DNA of 64,000 nt. It comes from Polaromonas sp. C04. GTDB taxonomy: Bacteria; Pseudomonadota; Gammaproteobacteria; Burkholderiales; Burkholderiaceae_C. Below the pieces are notes generated by a model. That model searched no databases, was not told the DNA's origin, and saw nothing but the letters and a program-made list of their open reading frames with translations. The first letter of the stretch is position 1, and each line of letters opens with the position of its first letter. Below are positions 52,633 to 60,803 of the stretch, piece after piece. The stretch covers positions 116,820 to 180,819 of the forward strand of contig NZ_MUNS01000030.1 of the NCBI RefSeq assembly GCF_002002705.1. The letters are read 5' to 3'. Made by a program: the position numbers and the translations under genes.

Positions 52633-53310
52633 TTACAGCGCCACAACCGTCTGCACCAGGCTCTGCGTGTTGCGTGGCCCGCTGACTTGGACCGTGATGC
52701 GGTAATACACCTGGCTGGCCGAGTTGAGGTTGGTGCCGCCTGCGTTGCAGCTGCTGCCGCCGGCACAGGAGCCCGCCAGTGCCTGGGGCGAAGACGAGCA
52801 GGCATTGGCCGCGTTCGTTGCATCGCCTGCGATGGTGCACATGCGCTGAATGACGTAGGCCACGGTATTGCCGTTGTCGACCGCCGGTAGCGTGTACGTA
52901 TTGCCCGCTGCCGCGAGGCTGGCCCAAAAAGCAGGCCAGGCAGTCGGCGGCGAGGTCGTTAGATCAGGATCCTGACGATGGGCGATGTAGCCCTGCGCCG
53001 TCTGGTCGCAGGCCAGCACGGTGCTACCCACGGCGCAAACGGCGGCGGTGCCGTTGGGCGAACTGGCTTGCCCATTGTTGGTCTCCAGCCAGGCGATGGC
53101 CGCCTCCACCCCCCGATCCGCCGAATGGGTGGTGGCTTGCTGGAATGCCAGGTTGCCGGCGATGGTGTTTGACGTGGCGACCGATCGCGTTAACGCGACG
53201 GCCGCCAGCGCCAGTGCGACGAGCACGATCAATGCCAGGATCATCACGATGCCGCGTTCTCGGCAAGGGCCGGCCAAGCGCGGTGGGGTGGGGGTTTTAA
53301 AGTTCAGCAT
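52633..53310 (-). CDS. pilX: Minor pilin assembly protein PilX
   Basis: 225 residues. The N terminus is basic and lacks a classic G-F-x-L-I-E; instead ERGIVMILALIVLVALALAAVAL gives the hydrophobic helix of PilX proteins. The C-terminal domain has paired cysteines (AVCAVGSTVLACDQ, MCTIAG). PilX is a low-abundance pilin that helps prime assembly with PilV, PilW and PilY1. It overlaps pilW by seven bases. Confidence 0.86.
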   Translation of the reverse strand: MLNFKTPTPPRLAGPCRERGIVMILALIVLVALALAAVALTRSVATSNTIAGNLAFQQATTHSADRGVEAAIAWLETNNGQASSPNGTAAVCAVGSTVLACDQTAQGYIAHRQDPDLTTSPPTAWPAFWASLAAAGNTYTLPAVDNGNTVAYVIQRMCTIAGDATNAANACSSSPQALAGSCAGGSSCNAGGTNLNSASQVYYRITVQVSGPRNTQSLVQTVVAL

Positions 53311-54491
53311 CCGCTTTGCGAGCCTTGCCAGACGATATTTCGCAACGGTACGGCGGTCTGGAGCGTCTTGTACCTGTAGTTCTGCCAACTGCCGTTGTTG
53401 CTCAGATCAATGGTGAGGGCGGTCGGATTGGCCGGGTTGCCAGCGGCGGCAGTGGCGTTGACGGTGCTGCCGGCCCACGTCGGTGCGGTGGTGGTCGGGG
53501 CTGCCTTGTCGTATTGCGTGCTGCGGGCCACCAGCACGAGACGTACGGCGAGTGCGCGCGCCCAACTGCAGTAAGCGCTCAACCCGCTCGTGTCGGCGGC
53601 GCTGAAGGGCGTCGTCTGGTCATAGGTGTCGACGATGCCGGACATGGTCGAAGACGCGATGCCCGAGGTGTCGCGGCCATACTGCGCACGCAGACTCACA
53701 ATGTTGCTGGCGGTTGGCACCCACACGGCCGAATTGAGTGGCGCCGTATACGCCGTCTTGCCGCAGTTGTAGGCGTTGTAGTCGCACACCGTGAGGTTGC
53801 CGTTGCGCACGGCATAGGCACGCACCGTGAAAGTCTGGCCGAGGTTGTAGACCACGCTGTTGGTGGGCAAGACGGTAGCGCCGGGCGCCGCGTTAAGAGT
53901 GGACGTTGCGGCTTTCACCGAGGTGATTTTGTCGCGCGTCAGGTTGCAAGGTACGGGACGCGTCAACGCTTCGGCAATGATGTAGTCGTTGGCAGCGAAG
54001 GATGATGGCGTTGTGACTTGGTAGGAGCCCGTACCCGAAGCGGCGGTGATGGTGGTATCCCCCTCCGACGGACTGTTCGAACTGCCATACATGACAAGCA
54101 GCGTGTCGGTATTGGGGTCGCCGGCTGGTACCAGGCCGGTGGCCGGATTGATGGTGACGGGACCCAGCCCGCTGCCATTGAGTGTGACGGCGCCGTCGTT
54201 GATGGTGGTATAGGTCAGGCTGCAACCCAGCAGGTTGAACGCACTGACGCCGTAGCCTGCTGCCCGGATGTCCCGCTCCATGCCATAGAGGGCGATGGTG
54301 CCATTGATCTGGGCGTCACCTCCGCCCGTTGTGATTCGCTTGTTGGCTTCCGAGGTCGCGAACATTTGCATGATGATGATGACCGCGAGCATGCCGATCA
54401 CCAGACCGACCATGATTTCGATCAATGAGAACCCGCGGTGGCGCGAATTGCCGATGCGGTGACGGGGCGCCATGACTTGGTGCGGCTCCAT
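53304..54491 (-). CDS. pilW: Minor pilin PilW
   Basis: 395 residues. The prepilin cleavage motif HRG-FSLIEIMVGLVIGMLAV has Gly before Phe and Glu five residues after it. The rest is a Gly/Thr/Ala-rich globular domain, longer than E. coli-type minor pilins but usual for PilW of pseudomonads and Burkholderiales. Starts MEPHQVMAPRH at 54491 or at the ATG six codons later. It abuts pilV with no gap. Confidence 0.9.
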   Translation of the reverse strand: MEPHQVMAPRHRIGNSRHRGFSLIEIMVGLVIGMLAVIIIMQMFATSEANKRITTGGGDAQINGTIALYGMERDIRAAGYGVSAFNLLGCSLTYTTINDGAVTLNGSGLGPVTINPATGLVPAGDPNTDTLLVMYGSSNSPSEGDTTITAASGTGSYQVTTPSSFAANDYIIAEALTRPVPCNLTRDKITSVKAATSTLNAAPGATVLPTNSVVYNLGQTFTVRAYAVRNGNLTVCDYNAYNCGKTAYTAPLNSAVWVPTASNIVSLRAQYGRDTSGIASSTMSGIVDTYDQTTPFSAADTSGLSAYCSWARALAVRLVLVARSTQYDKAAPTTTAPTWAGSTVNATAAAGNPANPTALTIDLSNNGSWQNYRYKTLQTAVPLRNIVWQGSQSGC

Positions 54492-54959
54492 TTACTTGAG
54501 TTCCGCTTCGAGTTTGTATTGATGCGCCACGATGTCTGTCGGTGCTTTCCACTGCATGGTGATGGTCACGAGACTGCTTGGAATCGGCGCGCTGCCGCCT
54601 CCAGCCACCGTCGTGAATTGAACGGTCGGTGCCAGGACGGTGGCAGATGTGCCTGGCATATGCGGCTGCCACGCGTTCCACCAGGCGGCATAGCCGGTGG
54701 CTGCGCCGGTAGCGAAATTGGTCTGCAATGTGGCGGCGGTGCGGTCGCTGACCCACATGCGGCTCACGAGGTCGTTGGCTGCGAGTTGGGCCATCGAGCG
54801 ATATTCGGCAGCCGACGCCTGCTGGATTGAAACCGTCTGCAGTCCGACCAGCGCCAGCACGCCGACGGCAAAAATCAGCAGTGCGCAAAGCACTTCCAGC
54901 AGCATGAAGCCTGCTTGTGACGAAATGGCGCGACGCACGGGGAACAGTTGGCGGTTCAT
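54492..54959 (-). CDS. pilV: Minor pilin PilV
   Basis: 155 residues. Prepilin motif SQAG-FMLLEVLCALLIFAVGVLALVG with Glu at +5. PilV-type C-terminal region with a YAAWWNAWQPHMPG segment. Part of the priming complex for type IV pili. Follows fimT by ten bases and adjoins pilW. Confidence 0.9.
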   Translation of the reverse strand: MNRQLFPVRRAISSQAGFMLLEVLCALLIFAVGVLALVGLQTVSIQQASAAEYRSMAQLAANDLVSRMWVSDRTAATLQTNFATGAATGYAAWWNAWQPHMPGTSATVLAPTVQFTTVAGGGSAPIPSSLVTITMQWKAPTDIVAHQYKLEAELK

Positions 54960-54969
54960 CGAGGCTCTT

Positions 54970-55608
54970 TCAGCATGCGGTCAGAGTTGAGCCACTGGCC
55001 AGGCTGGGATCGCACATGCGTATCTGGCCCATGGTGGTGACGGTTAGTTGAAGGCAGCGAAGCGTGCCGCCATTGGCTAGGCAGGTGGTCGTGTCGGATG
55101 GCGTAACGTTGATGGTCAGCGGGGCTGCTGGCGTGAGAGGGTTGACTGACGCTGTCTGGCGTCCAAGTCCGTCAAAACTGATGACGCTTTGCGACGCCGA
55201 TAGCGCAATCGAGGCCTGCGCCGTACTCGATACCACCGGGCTCAGTTGCAGGATGTAAGGCGAGGTGGTGTCGCTGATCGCGGCACCGCATGCACCGGCC
55301 GGGGAGGTGGCTGTTGCCGTGGGAAGGTTGACCACCCAATAGGGACCCGCAGTGGACAGCAAGCACGAACTGTCGGGTGTGGTGACAAGTTGGAATTGGG
55401 TCGGGCTATTGCGCCGCACCGCTTCGGCCCGGGCAAACTGGATTCCGTTCTGCAGTGACTCGGCGGTGCTTCGAATCCGCGTATTTTTTATCCACTCGCC
55501 GAATGATGGAGCGCCGAGTGTCAGGAGGATCGCGACGATGCTGATGCCGATCAGCAATTCGATCAAGCTCATGCCGCGTGCTCTTGTCATGTGGACTAGG
55601 TACTGCAT
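54970..55608 (-). CDS. fimT: Minor pseudopilin FimT/FimU (GspH-like)
   Basis: 212 residues. The short leader ends TRARG and is followed by MSLIELLIGISIVAILLTLG, the type III signal and helix. The GspH/FimT C-terminal domain has ESLQNGIQFARAEAVRRNSP, its most conserved segment. FimT contributes to pilus tip assembly, and in some species to DNA uptake. The start at 55608 overlaps the pilE stop as TGATG; an internal ATG at 55590 is also possible. Met rather than Phe follows the cleavage Gly. Confidence 0.86.
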   Translation of the reverse strand: MQYLVHMTRARGMSLIELLIGISIVAILLTLGAPSFGEWIKNTRIRSTAESLQNGIQFARAEAVRRNSPTQFQLVTTPDSSCLLSTAGPYWVVNLPTATATSPAGACGAAISDTTSPYILQLSPVVSSTAQASIALSASQSVISFDGLGRQTASVNPLTPAAPLTINVTPSDTTTCLANGGTLRCLQLTVTTMGQIRMCDPSLASGSTLTAC

Positions 55609-56069
55609 CAGCACATGCCACCCGTGGTGGTGACCCAGCAATTGTTGGGCGTAGGACCCGACCAGCCTGAGACGCCTGTAACAGCCGAAGTCTTGGTGCC
55701 ATCTTGTGCTATAGAGTAGCTAAAACCGGTCATGGAGCCGATACCGGTTGCCGTGAGCAGATACGTTGTTGCCGACGCATTGGTGCAGGTAAAGCTGAAG
55801 TATTTGCCAGTTGCGGGGGCAGCAACACCGCAAGCCCCTCCAGTGGCGTAAGTCTGGTTGTCTTGGTACCACTGCTCCATCTTGACTTGCTGCGCCGCAA
55901 GCGTGGAGGTCGCTTCGGGTATGCGGCCTCGCATGACATAGTTTTTGTAGGACGGTAGTGCGACCGCGGCCAAGATCGCCACGATAGCGACCACGATCAT
56001 CACTTCGATCAGTGTGAAGCCGGCCGCACGACGGATCGCGGGAGGCAGAAATGACGGCGCTGTTTTCAA
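55608..56069 (-). CDS. pilE: Type IV pilin PilE
   Basis: 153 residues. Leader then AAG-FTLIEVMIVVAIVAILAAVALPSY, a perfect prepilin motif. The C-terminal pair Cys about 79 and 95, and Cys near 144 and 153, suit pilin disulfides. The start is a TTG (56069) with GAAAGG eight to nine bases upstream; no ATG fits the leader. It heads the fimT-pilV-pilW-pilX-pilY1 operon, whereas in relatives I recall pilE usually last. It may be a PilE minor pilin rather than the main subunit. Confidence 0.85.
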   Translation of the reverse strand: MKTAPSFLPPAIRRAAGFTLIEVMIVVAIVAILAAVALPSYKNYVMRGRIPEATSTLAAQQVKMEQWYQDNQTYATGGACGVAAPATGKYFSFTCTNASATTYLLTATGIGSMTGFSYSIAQDGTKTSAVTGVSGWSGPTPNNCWVTTTGGMC

Positions 56070-56099
56070 GATAATGGCCTTTCGAGCGGTTGCATCGCG

Positions 56100-56133
56100 T
56101 ACAAATACGTTACAGGCTTTGCGCCGATGTCAA
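56100..56133 (-). promoter_or_regulatory. Possible sigma70-type promoter of the pilE operon
   Basis: On the minus strand a perfect TTGACA (-35) lies at 56133-56128, about 60 bases upstream of the pilE start. The -10 is poor (ACGTAT or CGTATT at 17-18 bases). The 56070-56262 gap holds nothing else that I recognise; no sigma54 site was found. Confidence 0.3.
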
Positions 56134-56262
56134 CTGTGGTCACAGATTGTCACAACAACCGGCGCAACGCAAAACCACCCGTCATCTCCGCGCTACCGTT
56201 TATCGGATGCGCAAAGTATTTCGTGTAAAAGTACGCAGGCTTGCCGGTGTCGTCGGTTGAGC

Positions 56263-56406
56263 TCAGAGCCCGAATTCGTACTCCACCGTGGTCGGCGCGT
56301 GGTCCGAAAACTTCTCGGTCTTGTAGATGGCCTCGCGCCGCGCATGGGTCGCCATGGCCGGTGTCGCCAGATGGTAGTCAATGCAACAAAAAAACCTGCA
56401 TTCCAT
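56263..56406 (-). pseudogene. Displaced 3' end of an exonuclease III gene
   Basis: The last 38 codons read DYHLATPAMATHARREAI then YKTEKFSDHAPTTVEYEFGL. They align without gaps to the C terminus of the intact Xth encoded at 57041-57844 (DYHLATPAQAALARTENI then YKGEKFSDHAPITIEYDFKI). Everything upstream of that Asp is missing; instead nine unrelated codons (MECRFFCCI) start with an ATG that overlaps the ccdB stop as TGATG. The catalytic His of exonuclease III (SDHAP) is in this tail, but without the rest of the enzyme it cannot be active. It is a remnant left when the ccd cassette entered. Confidence 0.88.
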
Positions 56407-56735
56407 CAGTCCCAGGATCGGGTCAGCAACTCGTCCAGCGCATCGGCAATGACTTGTCCCTGTTTCTCCAGTGACCCGACGGCTTCGCCCAACTGATCGA
56501 GAGCCACGGAGACCATGTCCAGTGGATGAAGGACAACGCGGATCCCTTTAATCACAAAGACCGGGTTCATCCTGGCACCCACAGTGGGCGTGCTTCGTGG
56601 AAGGAGGGTCTGACGTACCAGCGGAACGACCACGCGTCTGCGGTAGCGGTCAAACTGCGCCGACTGGACCACCACCACAAAAGGGATCGAATCGCGCAAG
56701 CCTCCCTTGTTGCGATGGACGTCGAATTGCGCCAT
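56406..56735 (-). CDS. ccdB: CcdB-family toxin
   Basis: 109 residues. MAQFDVHRNKGGLRDSIPFV and VVVQSAQFDRYRRRVVVPLV match the CcdB opening (Q-F-x-V-x-x-N...P-x-x-V-x-x-Q). The C terminus LTRSWD resembles the CcdB ending in Trp-Gly/Asp-Ile region that contacts gyrase. CcdB poisons DNA gyrase (GyrA) unless bound by CcdA. The start overlaps the ccdA stop by one base (TAATG). Confidence 0.88.
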   Translation of the reverse strand: MAQFDVHRNKGGLRDSIPFVVVVQSAQFDRYRRRVVVPLVRQTLLPRSTPTVGARMNPVFVIKGIRVVLHPLDMVSVALDQLGEAVGSLEKQGQVIADALDELLTRSWD

Positions 56736-56983
56736 TACAAAGTGGAGTGCTCGTCTGCAAACGAGCCGACCGACGCATGCACCGCATTCCAGTCGGCGGC
56801 ACAGGCATCGGCCGCTCGCTGGTGATCGCGCTGTGCGCTTTGCTGGGCGGCTACAAACTCGGCCAGAAGCGATTCCATGGTGGCCGACAGGTTGTTGGTG
56901 TAGGCCTTGGCCTGCGCTACCAGAGCCTCGTTGATGGTGAGGTTGACAGGCCGCTTGCGGGGCGACCCGGTACTGGTTTGCAT
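56735..56983 (-). CDS. ccdA: CcdA-family antitoxin
   Basis: 82 residues from MQTSTGSPRKRPVNLTINE. The N-terminal ribbon-helix-helix (about 10-45, KRPVNLTINEALVAQAKAY) would bind operator DNA. The C-terminal acidic tail binds and neutralises CcdB: ADACAADWNAVHASVGSF, with the W-x-x-x-N/H pattern. GGAGTCTTGAA precedes the ATG at 56983; the extension to 57025 is unlikely. The CcdA dimer with CcdB typically represses its own promoter. Confidence 0.87.
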   Translation of the reverse strand: MQTSTGSPRKRPVNLTINEALVAQAKAYTNNLSATMESLLAEFVAAQQSAQRDHQRAADACAADWNAVHASVGSFADEHSTL

Positions 56984-57040
56984 TTCAAGAGACTCCGAAC
57001 GGGTGAATGCGCATATTATGCGCATGACGGTCGAAGTGCG

Positions 57041-57844
57041 TCAAATTTTGAAGTCGTACTCGATCGTGATGGGGGCGTGGTCCGAGAACTTCTCGCCCTT
57101 GTAGATGTTCTCGGTGCGTGCCAGGGCCGCCTGCGCCGGTGTCGCCAAATGGTAGTCGAGCCGCCACCCCACGTTGTTCGCATAGGCCCGGCCGCGATTG
57201 CTCCACCAAGTATAGGCGGTGTCGGTGGCGGTGGGCTGGAGCTGGCGGTACACGTCGACCAGCCTGGCTTCGTCCAGCAGGCGCGTCATCCAGGCGCGTT
57301 CTTCGGGCAGGAAGCCGCTGTTCTTCTGGTTGCTGCGCCAGTTCTTCAGGTCCATTTCCTTGTGCGCCATGTTCACGTCGCCGCACAGGATGAACTCGCG
57401 CTTCTGCTTGAGACCCACCAGGTGCGGGTAAAACTCGGCCAGGAAGCGGAACTTGGCCTGCTGCCGCTCTTCGCCCGAGGAGCCGCTGGGAAAATAGGCG
57501 CTGATGATGGAGAGCTTGCGCTGCGGTGTGTCGAAGCGCAGCTCCACGTAGCGGCCCTCGGTGTCGAATTCAGGCGAGCCGTAGCCGATCACCACCTCGC
57601 TCGGCTCATGCCGGCTGTACACCGCCACGCCCGCGTAACCCTTTTTTTCGGCGAAGTGGAAATGGCCCTTGAGCCCGGCCAGCGCCTCGAAGCGGCCTTC
57701 GATGTCCGCGGCCTGGGCCTTGACCTCCTGCACGCAAATACAATCGGGCTGGTGCCGGGTCAGCCAGGCTTCCACCCCCTTGGTGGTGGCGGAGCGGATG
57801 CCGTTGAGATTGAGGCTGGTGAGTTTGAACAAGGATTTCCCCAT
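57041..57844 (-). CDS. xth: Exodeoxyribonuclease III
   Basis: 267 residues, exonuclease-endonuclease-phosphatase fold. LTSLNLNGIRSATTKG (metal Asn), VQEVKAQ (Glu), SAYFPSG, LCGDVNMAHKEMDLKNW (Asp-x-Asn), and C-terminal FSDHAPITIEYDF (catalytic Asp-His) are all present. It repairs abasic sites as an AP endonuclease with 3'-5' exonuclease activity. Its start codon overlaps the divergent pyrE start. Its own 3' end may have arrived with the ccd cassette, since an alternative 3' end lies beyond ccdB. Confidence 0.94.
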   Translation of the reverse strand: MGKSLFKLTSLNLNGIRSATTKGVEAWLTRHQPDCICVQEVKAQAADIEGRFEALAGLKGHFHFAEKKGYAGVAVYSRHEPSEVVIGYGSPEFDTEGRYVELRFDTPQRKLSIISAYFPSGSSGEERQQAKFRFLAEFYPHLVGLKQKREFILCGDVNMAHKEMDLKNWRSNQKNSGFLPEERAWMTRLLDEARLVDVYRQLQPTATDTAYTWWSNRGRAYANNVGWRLDYHLATPAQAALARTENIYKGEKFSDHAPITIEYDFKI

Positions 57845-58547
57845 GATGGTTGCAAGCGCGCGAACCGCTGAACAGCAGGCCGAACATGACCGGCTGGCTC
57901 AGGAGTTCGTGCAATTTTCTGTCGATTCCGGTGTGCTGCGCTTTGGCGAATTCAAAACCAAGGCGGGCCGCCTGAGCCCCTACTTCTTCAACGCCGGCCT
58001 GTTCGACGACGGCGCCAAGCTGGGCCGGCTCGCGCAATTCTATGCAAAAGCCCTGCTCGCCAGCGGCATCGGGTTCGACATGATTTTCGGCCCGGCCTAC
58101 AAGGGCATTCCGCTCGGTGCGGCGGTGGCCATCGAGCTGGCGCGGCTCGGACGCAACGTGCCCTTTGCCTACAACCGCAAGGAGGCCAAGGACCACGGCG
58201 AGGGCGGCACGCTGGTCGGTGCGCCGCTCAAGGGCCGGGTGCTGATCGTCGATGACGTGATGTCGGCCGGCACCGCGGTGCGTGAGTCGATCGCCATCAT
58301 CCGCGCGGCCGGGGCTACGGCGCATGCCGTGGCGATTGCGCTGGACCGGCAGGAGAAGGCGACCGAGGGCGGGCTGGATGTGAACCACAGTGCCGTGCAA
58401 TATGTGCGCGATCAGCTTGGCCTGCAGGTTTGTGCGATTGCGACGCTGGCTGATTTATTGCAGTATCTGTCCCACAGCGGCCACGATGGGGTGGGCGCAC
58501 ACCACGAACAGGTGCTGGCTTACCGGCGGCGCTACGGCGTGGATTGA
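57843..58547 (+). CDS. pyrE: Orotate phosphoribosyltransferase
   Basis: About 234 residues. FGEFKTKAGRLSPYFFNAG is the N-terminal flap of PyrE, and MIFGPAYKGIPLGAAVA and the PRPP loop LIVDDVMSAGTAVRE are intact. It forms OMP from orotate and PRPP in pyrimidine synthesis. Two ATGs (57843, 57846) are possible. Both overlap the xth start on the other strand, so the promoters of each gene lie inside the other's coding sequence, or one start is farther in. Confidence 0.93.
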   Translation: MMVASARTAEQQAEHDRLAQEFVQFSVDSGVLRFGEFKTKAGRLSPYFFNAGLFDDGAKLGRLAQFYAKALLASGIGFDMIFGPAYKGIPLGAAVAIELARLGRNVPFAYNRKEAKDHGEGGTLVGAPLKGRVLIVDDVMSAGTAVRESIAIIRAAGATAHAVAIALDRQEKATEGGLDVNHSAVQYVRDQLGLQVCAIATLADLLQYLSHSGHDGVGAHHEQVLAYRRRYGVD

Positions 58548-58561
58548 ATCGAAGGATAAAC

Positions 58562-59200
58562 GTGCTGAATTTGACTCGGGGAGCGCTCGCGGCGCTGCTG
58601 CTGTTGGCCGGCTCCATGGGATCTGCTGCAGCGCAAGGCATCTACACCTGCACCGACGCCAAGGGGCGCGTGCTGAACGCCGACCGGCCGATTGCCGACT
58701 GCATCGACCGCACGCAAAAAGAGCTCAATCCCAGCGGCACGGTGCGCCGTACGGTGGGTCCGTCGCTCACGGCGCAGGAGCGCGCGGCCCAGGAGGCGCA
58801 GCAAAAGCTCGTGCAGGAAGAGCAGGCGCGCCAGCGCGAAGAAAAGCGGCGCGACCGCGCGTTGCTGATTCGTTACCCCAACAGGGCGGTGCACGACCAG
58901 GAGCGGGCGCAAGCGCTGAGCCAGGTCGACGACGTGATCCGCGCCGCGCAAAAGCGCGTGGGCGAACTGCAGGCCGAGCGCCAGAACATCGATGCCGAAT
59001 TCGAGTTCTACAAAAAGGACCCGACCCGGGTGCCCTCTTCGCTGCAGCGCCAGGCGGATGACAACGCGCGCAGCACCGCGGTGCAAAGCCGCTTCATCGC
59101 CGAGCAGGATGCCGAGAAAAAACGCATCAACGCGCGTTTCGACGACGAACTCGTCAAGCTCAAGCAGCTGTGGGCGTTGCAGGCGCCGGCCCCGCGTTGA
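58562..59200 (+). CDS. DUF4124-type secreted coiled-coil protein
   Basis: About 212 residues. A signal peptide (1-26, LAALLLLAGSMGSAAAQ) is followed by IYTCTDAKGRVLNADRPIADC, the short DUF4124 module with paired Cys. A long charged helical region rich in Gln, Arg and Glu follows (about 65-205). Probably periplasmic, function unknown. GTG at 58562 is chosen over TTG at 58544 because AAGGA lies five bases upstream. It follows pyrE by 14 bases and is probably co-transcribed. Confidence 0.8.
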   Translation: MLNLTRGALAALLLLAGSMGSAAAQGIYTCTDAKGRVLNADRPIADCIDRTQKELNPSGTVRRTVGPSLTAQERAAQEAQQKLVQEEQARQREEKRRDRALLIRYPNRAVHDQERAQALSQVDDVIRAAQKRVGELQAERQNIDAEFEFYKKDPTRVPSSLQRQADDNARSTAVQSRFIAEQDAEKKRINARFDDELVKLKQLWALQAPAPR

Positions 59201-59222
59201 GAGAGACGAGCCGCTGGCGAAA

Positions 59223-59306
59223 AGTGGATTCCCGCCTACGCGGGAATGACAAGGCTGAGCGAATTGTTCTCGCCTGTCATTCCCGGCTTGACCGGGAATC
59301 CACGGG
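59223..59306. repeat. Two REP-like palindromes, second identical to 25304-25333
   Basis: ATTCCCGCCTACGCGGGAAT (59229-59248) is one hairpin. GTCATTCCCGGCTTGACCGG plus GAATCCACGG (59277-59306) is the second, identical over 30 bases to the copy after alr. They fill the convergent gap between the DUF4124 gene and gatB and probably terminate both. Confidence 0.85.
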
Positions 59307-59312
59307 GGATAG

Positions 59313-60803
59313 CTAGCCGAGCTTTTTCCGCAGCGAGTCGTTAACCTGTGACGGGTTGGCCTTGCCTTTGCTGGCCTTCATGACCTGGCCGACCAGCGCG
59401 TTGAACGCCTTGTCCTTGCCGGCGCGGAACTCCTCCACCGATTTGGCATTGGCGGCCAGTACGTCGTCGATGATCTTGTCGAGGGCGCCGGTGTCGTTCA
59501 TTTGCCTCAAGCCCTTGGCTTCGATCAGGCCGTCCACGTCGCTGCCCCCCGCATTCCACAGTGCATCGAACACCTGCCGCGCGGCGCTGTTGGAAATCGT
59601 CTCATCGGCAATGCGCGTGACCAGCTGCGCGAGCTGGGCCACTGAGACAGGCGCCTGCCCGATGCCGATCTCGCCAGCATTGAGCCGGCGCGAGACTTCG
59701 CCCATGATCCAGTTGCTGGCCAGCTTGGGCTGGTTGCAGGCCTTGGCGGTGGCTTCGAAATAAGCCGCCATCTCGCGGCTTTGCGTCAGTGCCGTCGCGT
59801 CGTAGTCGGACAGGCCATAGTCCGCACAGAAGCGCGCCGCCATCACGCGTGGAAGTTCGGTCATCTGCGCGCGCACGCGCTCCACCCATTCGGGCGCAAT
59901 CACCAGTGGCGGCAGATCCGGGTCGGGGAAGTAGCGGTAATCCGCTGCGTCTTCCTTGGTGCGCATGGCGCGGGTCTCGCCGGTGTCGGGGTCGAACAGC
60001 ACGGTGGCCTGCTCGATCGCATGGCCGTCTTCAAGCTGCTCGATCTGCCAGCGGATCTCATAGTCGACCGCCTGCTGCATGAACTTGAAGCTGTTCAGAT
60101 TCTTGATCTCGCGCCGCGTGCCGAGTCGGTCACCGGGCTTGCGCACCGACACGTTGGCATCGCAGCGGAACGAGCCCTCCTGCATGTTGCCGTCGCAGAT
60201 GCCGATCCACGTGACAATCTTGTGCAGCTCTTTCGCGTAGGCCACCGCCTCGGCAGAGGAGCGCATGTCGGGCTCGGTCACGATCTCCAGCAGCGGCGTG
60301 CCGGCGCGGTTCAGGTCGATGCCGCTCATGCCCACGAAGTCTTCGTGCAGCGACTTGCCGGCGTCCTCTTCGAGGTGAGCGCGCACCAGTCGCACGGTCC
60401 TGGATTCCTCGCCGAGGAAGAACGAGACCGAACCACCCTGCACGACCGGGATCTCGTACTGGCTGATCTGGTAGCCCTTGGGCAGATCGGGGTAGAAGTA
60501 ATTCTTGCGCGCAAAGATGCTGCGCGGCGCGATGTGCGCCCCGATCGCCAGGCCGAACTGGATCGCGCGCTCCACCGCGCCCTTGTTCATCACCGGCAGC
60601 GTGCCCGGCAGCGCCAGGTCGACCGCGCAGGCCTGCGTGTTGGGCTCGGCGCCGAAGGCCGTGGCGGCGCGGCTGAAAATCTTGCTGCGTGTGGACAGCT
60701 GGGTGTGGGTTTCGAAGCCGATGATGACCTCGTAGCCCCGCACCAGCGGACCGGTGGGGCGGCCTTGTTGCAAGGCCTCGAAAGTGTTCACGAGCTCACT
60801 CAT
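59313..60803 (-). CDS. gatB: Asp-tRNA(Asn)/Glu-tRNA(Gln) amidotransferase subunit B
   Basis: 496 residues. [20 protein letters not shown] is the GatB opening. [32 protein letters not shown] and [11 protein letters not shown] are signatures of the kinase/cradle domain. The C-terminal YqeY-like tRNA-binding domain ends [20 protein letters not shown]. It activates the mischarged Glu/Asp for amidation with ammonia from GatA. Starts overlapping the gatA stop (ATGA at 60800-60803). Confidence 0.96.
   Translation of the reverse strand: MSELVNTFEALQQGRPTGPLVRGYEVIIGFETHTQLSTRSKIFSRAATAFGAEPNTQACAVDLALPGTLPVMNKGAVERAIQFGLAIGAHIAPRSIFARKNYFYPDLPKGYQISQYEIPVVQGGSVSFFLGEESRTVRLVRAHLEEDAGKSLHEDFVGMSGIDLNRAGTPLLEIVTEPDMRSSAEAVAYAKELHKIVTWIGICDGNMQEGSFRCDANVSVRKPGDRLGTRREIKNLNSFKFMQQAVDYEIRWQIEQLEDGHAIEQATVLFDPDTGETRAMRTKEDAADYRYFPDPDLPPLVIAPEWVERVRAQMTELPRVMAARFCADYGLSDYDATALTQSREMAAYFEATAKACNQPKLASNWIMGEVSRRLNAGEIGIGQAPVSVAQLAQLVTRIADETISNSAARQVFDALWNAGGSDVDGLIEAKGLRQMNDTGALDKIIDDVLAANAKSVEEFRAGKDKAFNALVGQVMKASKGKANPSQVNDSLRKKLG

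Noticed and set aside
56265..56406. Treating the 47-codon ORF after ccdB as a functional third toxin-antitoxin gene
   Set aside because: Its last 38 residues are plainly an exonuclease III tail; a remnant explains it better.
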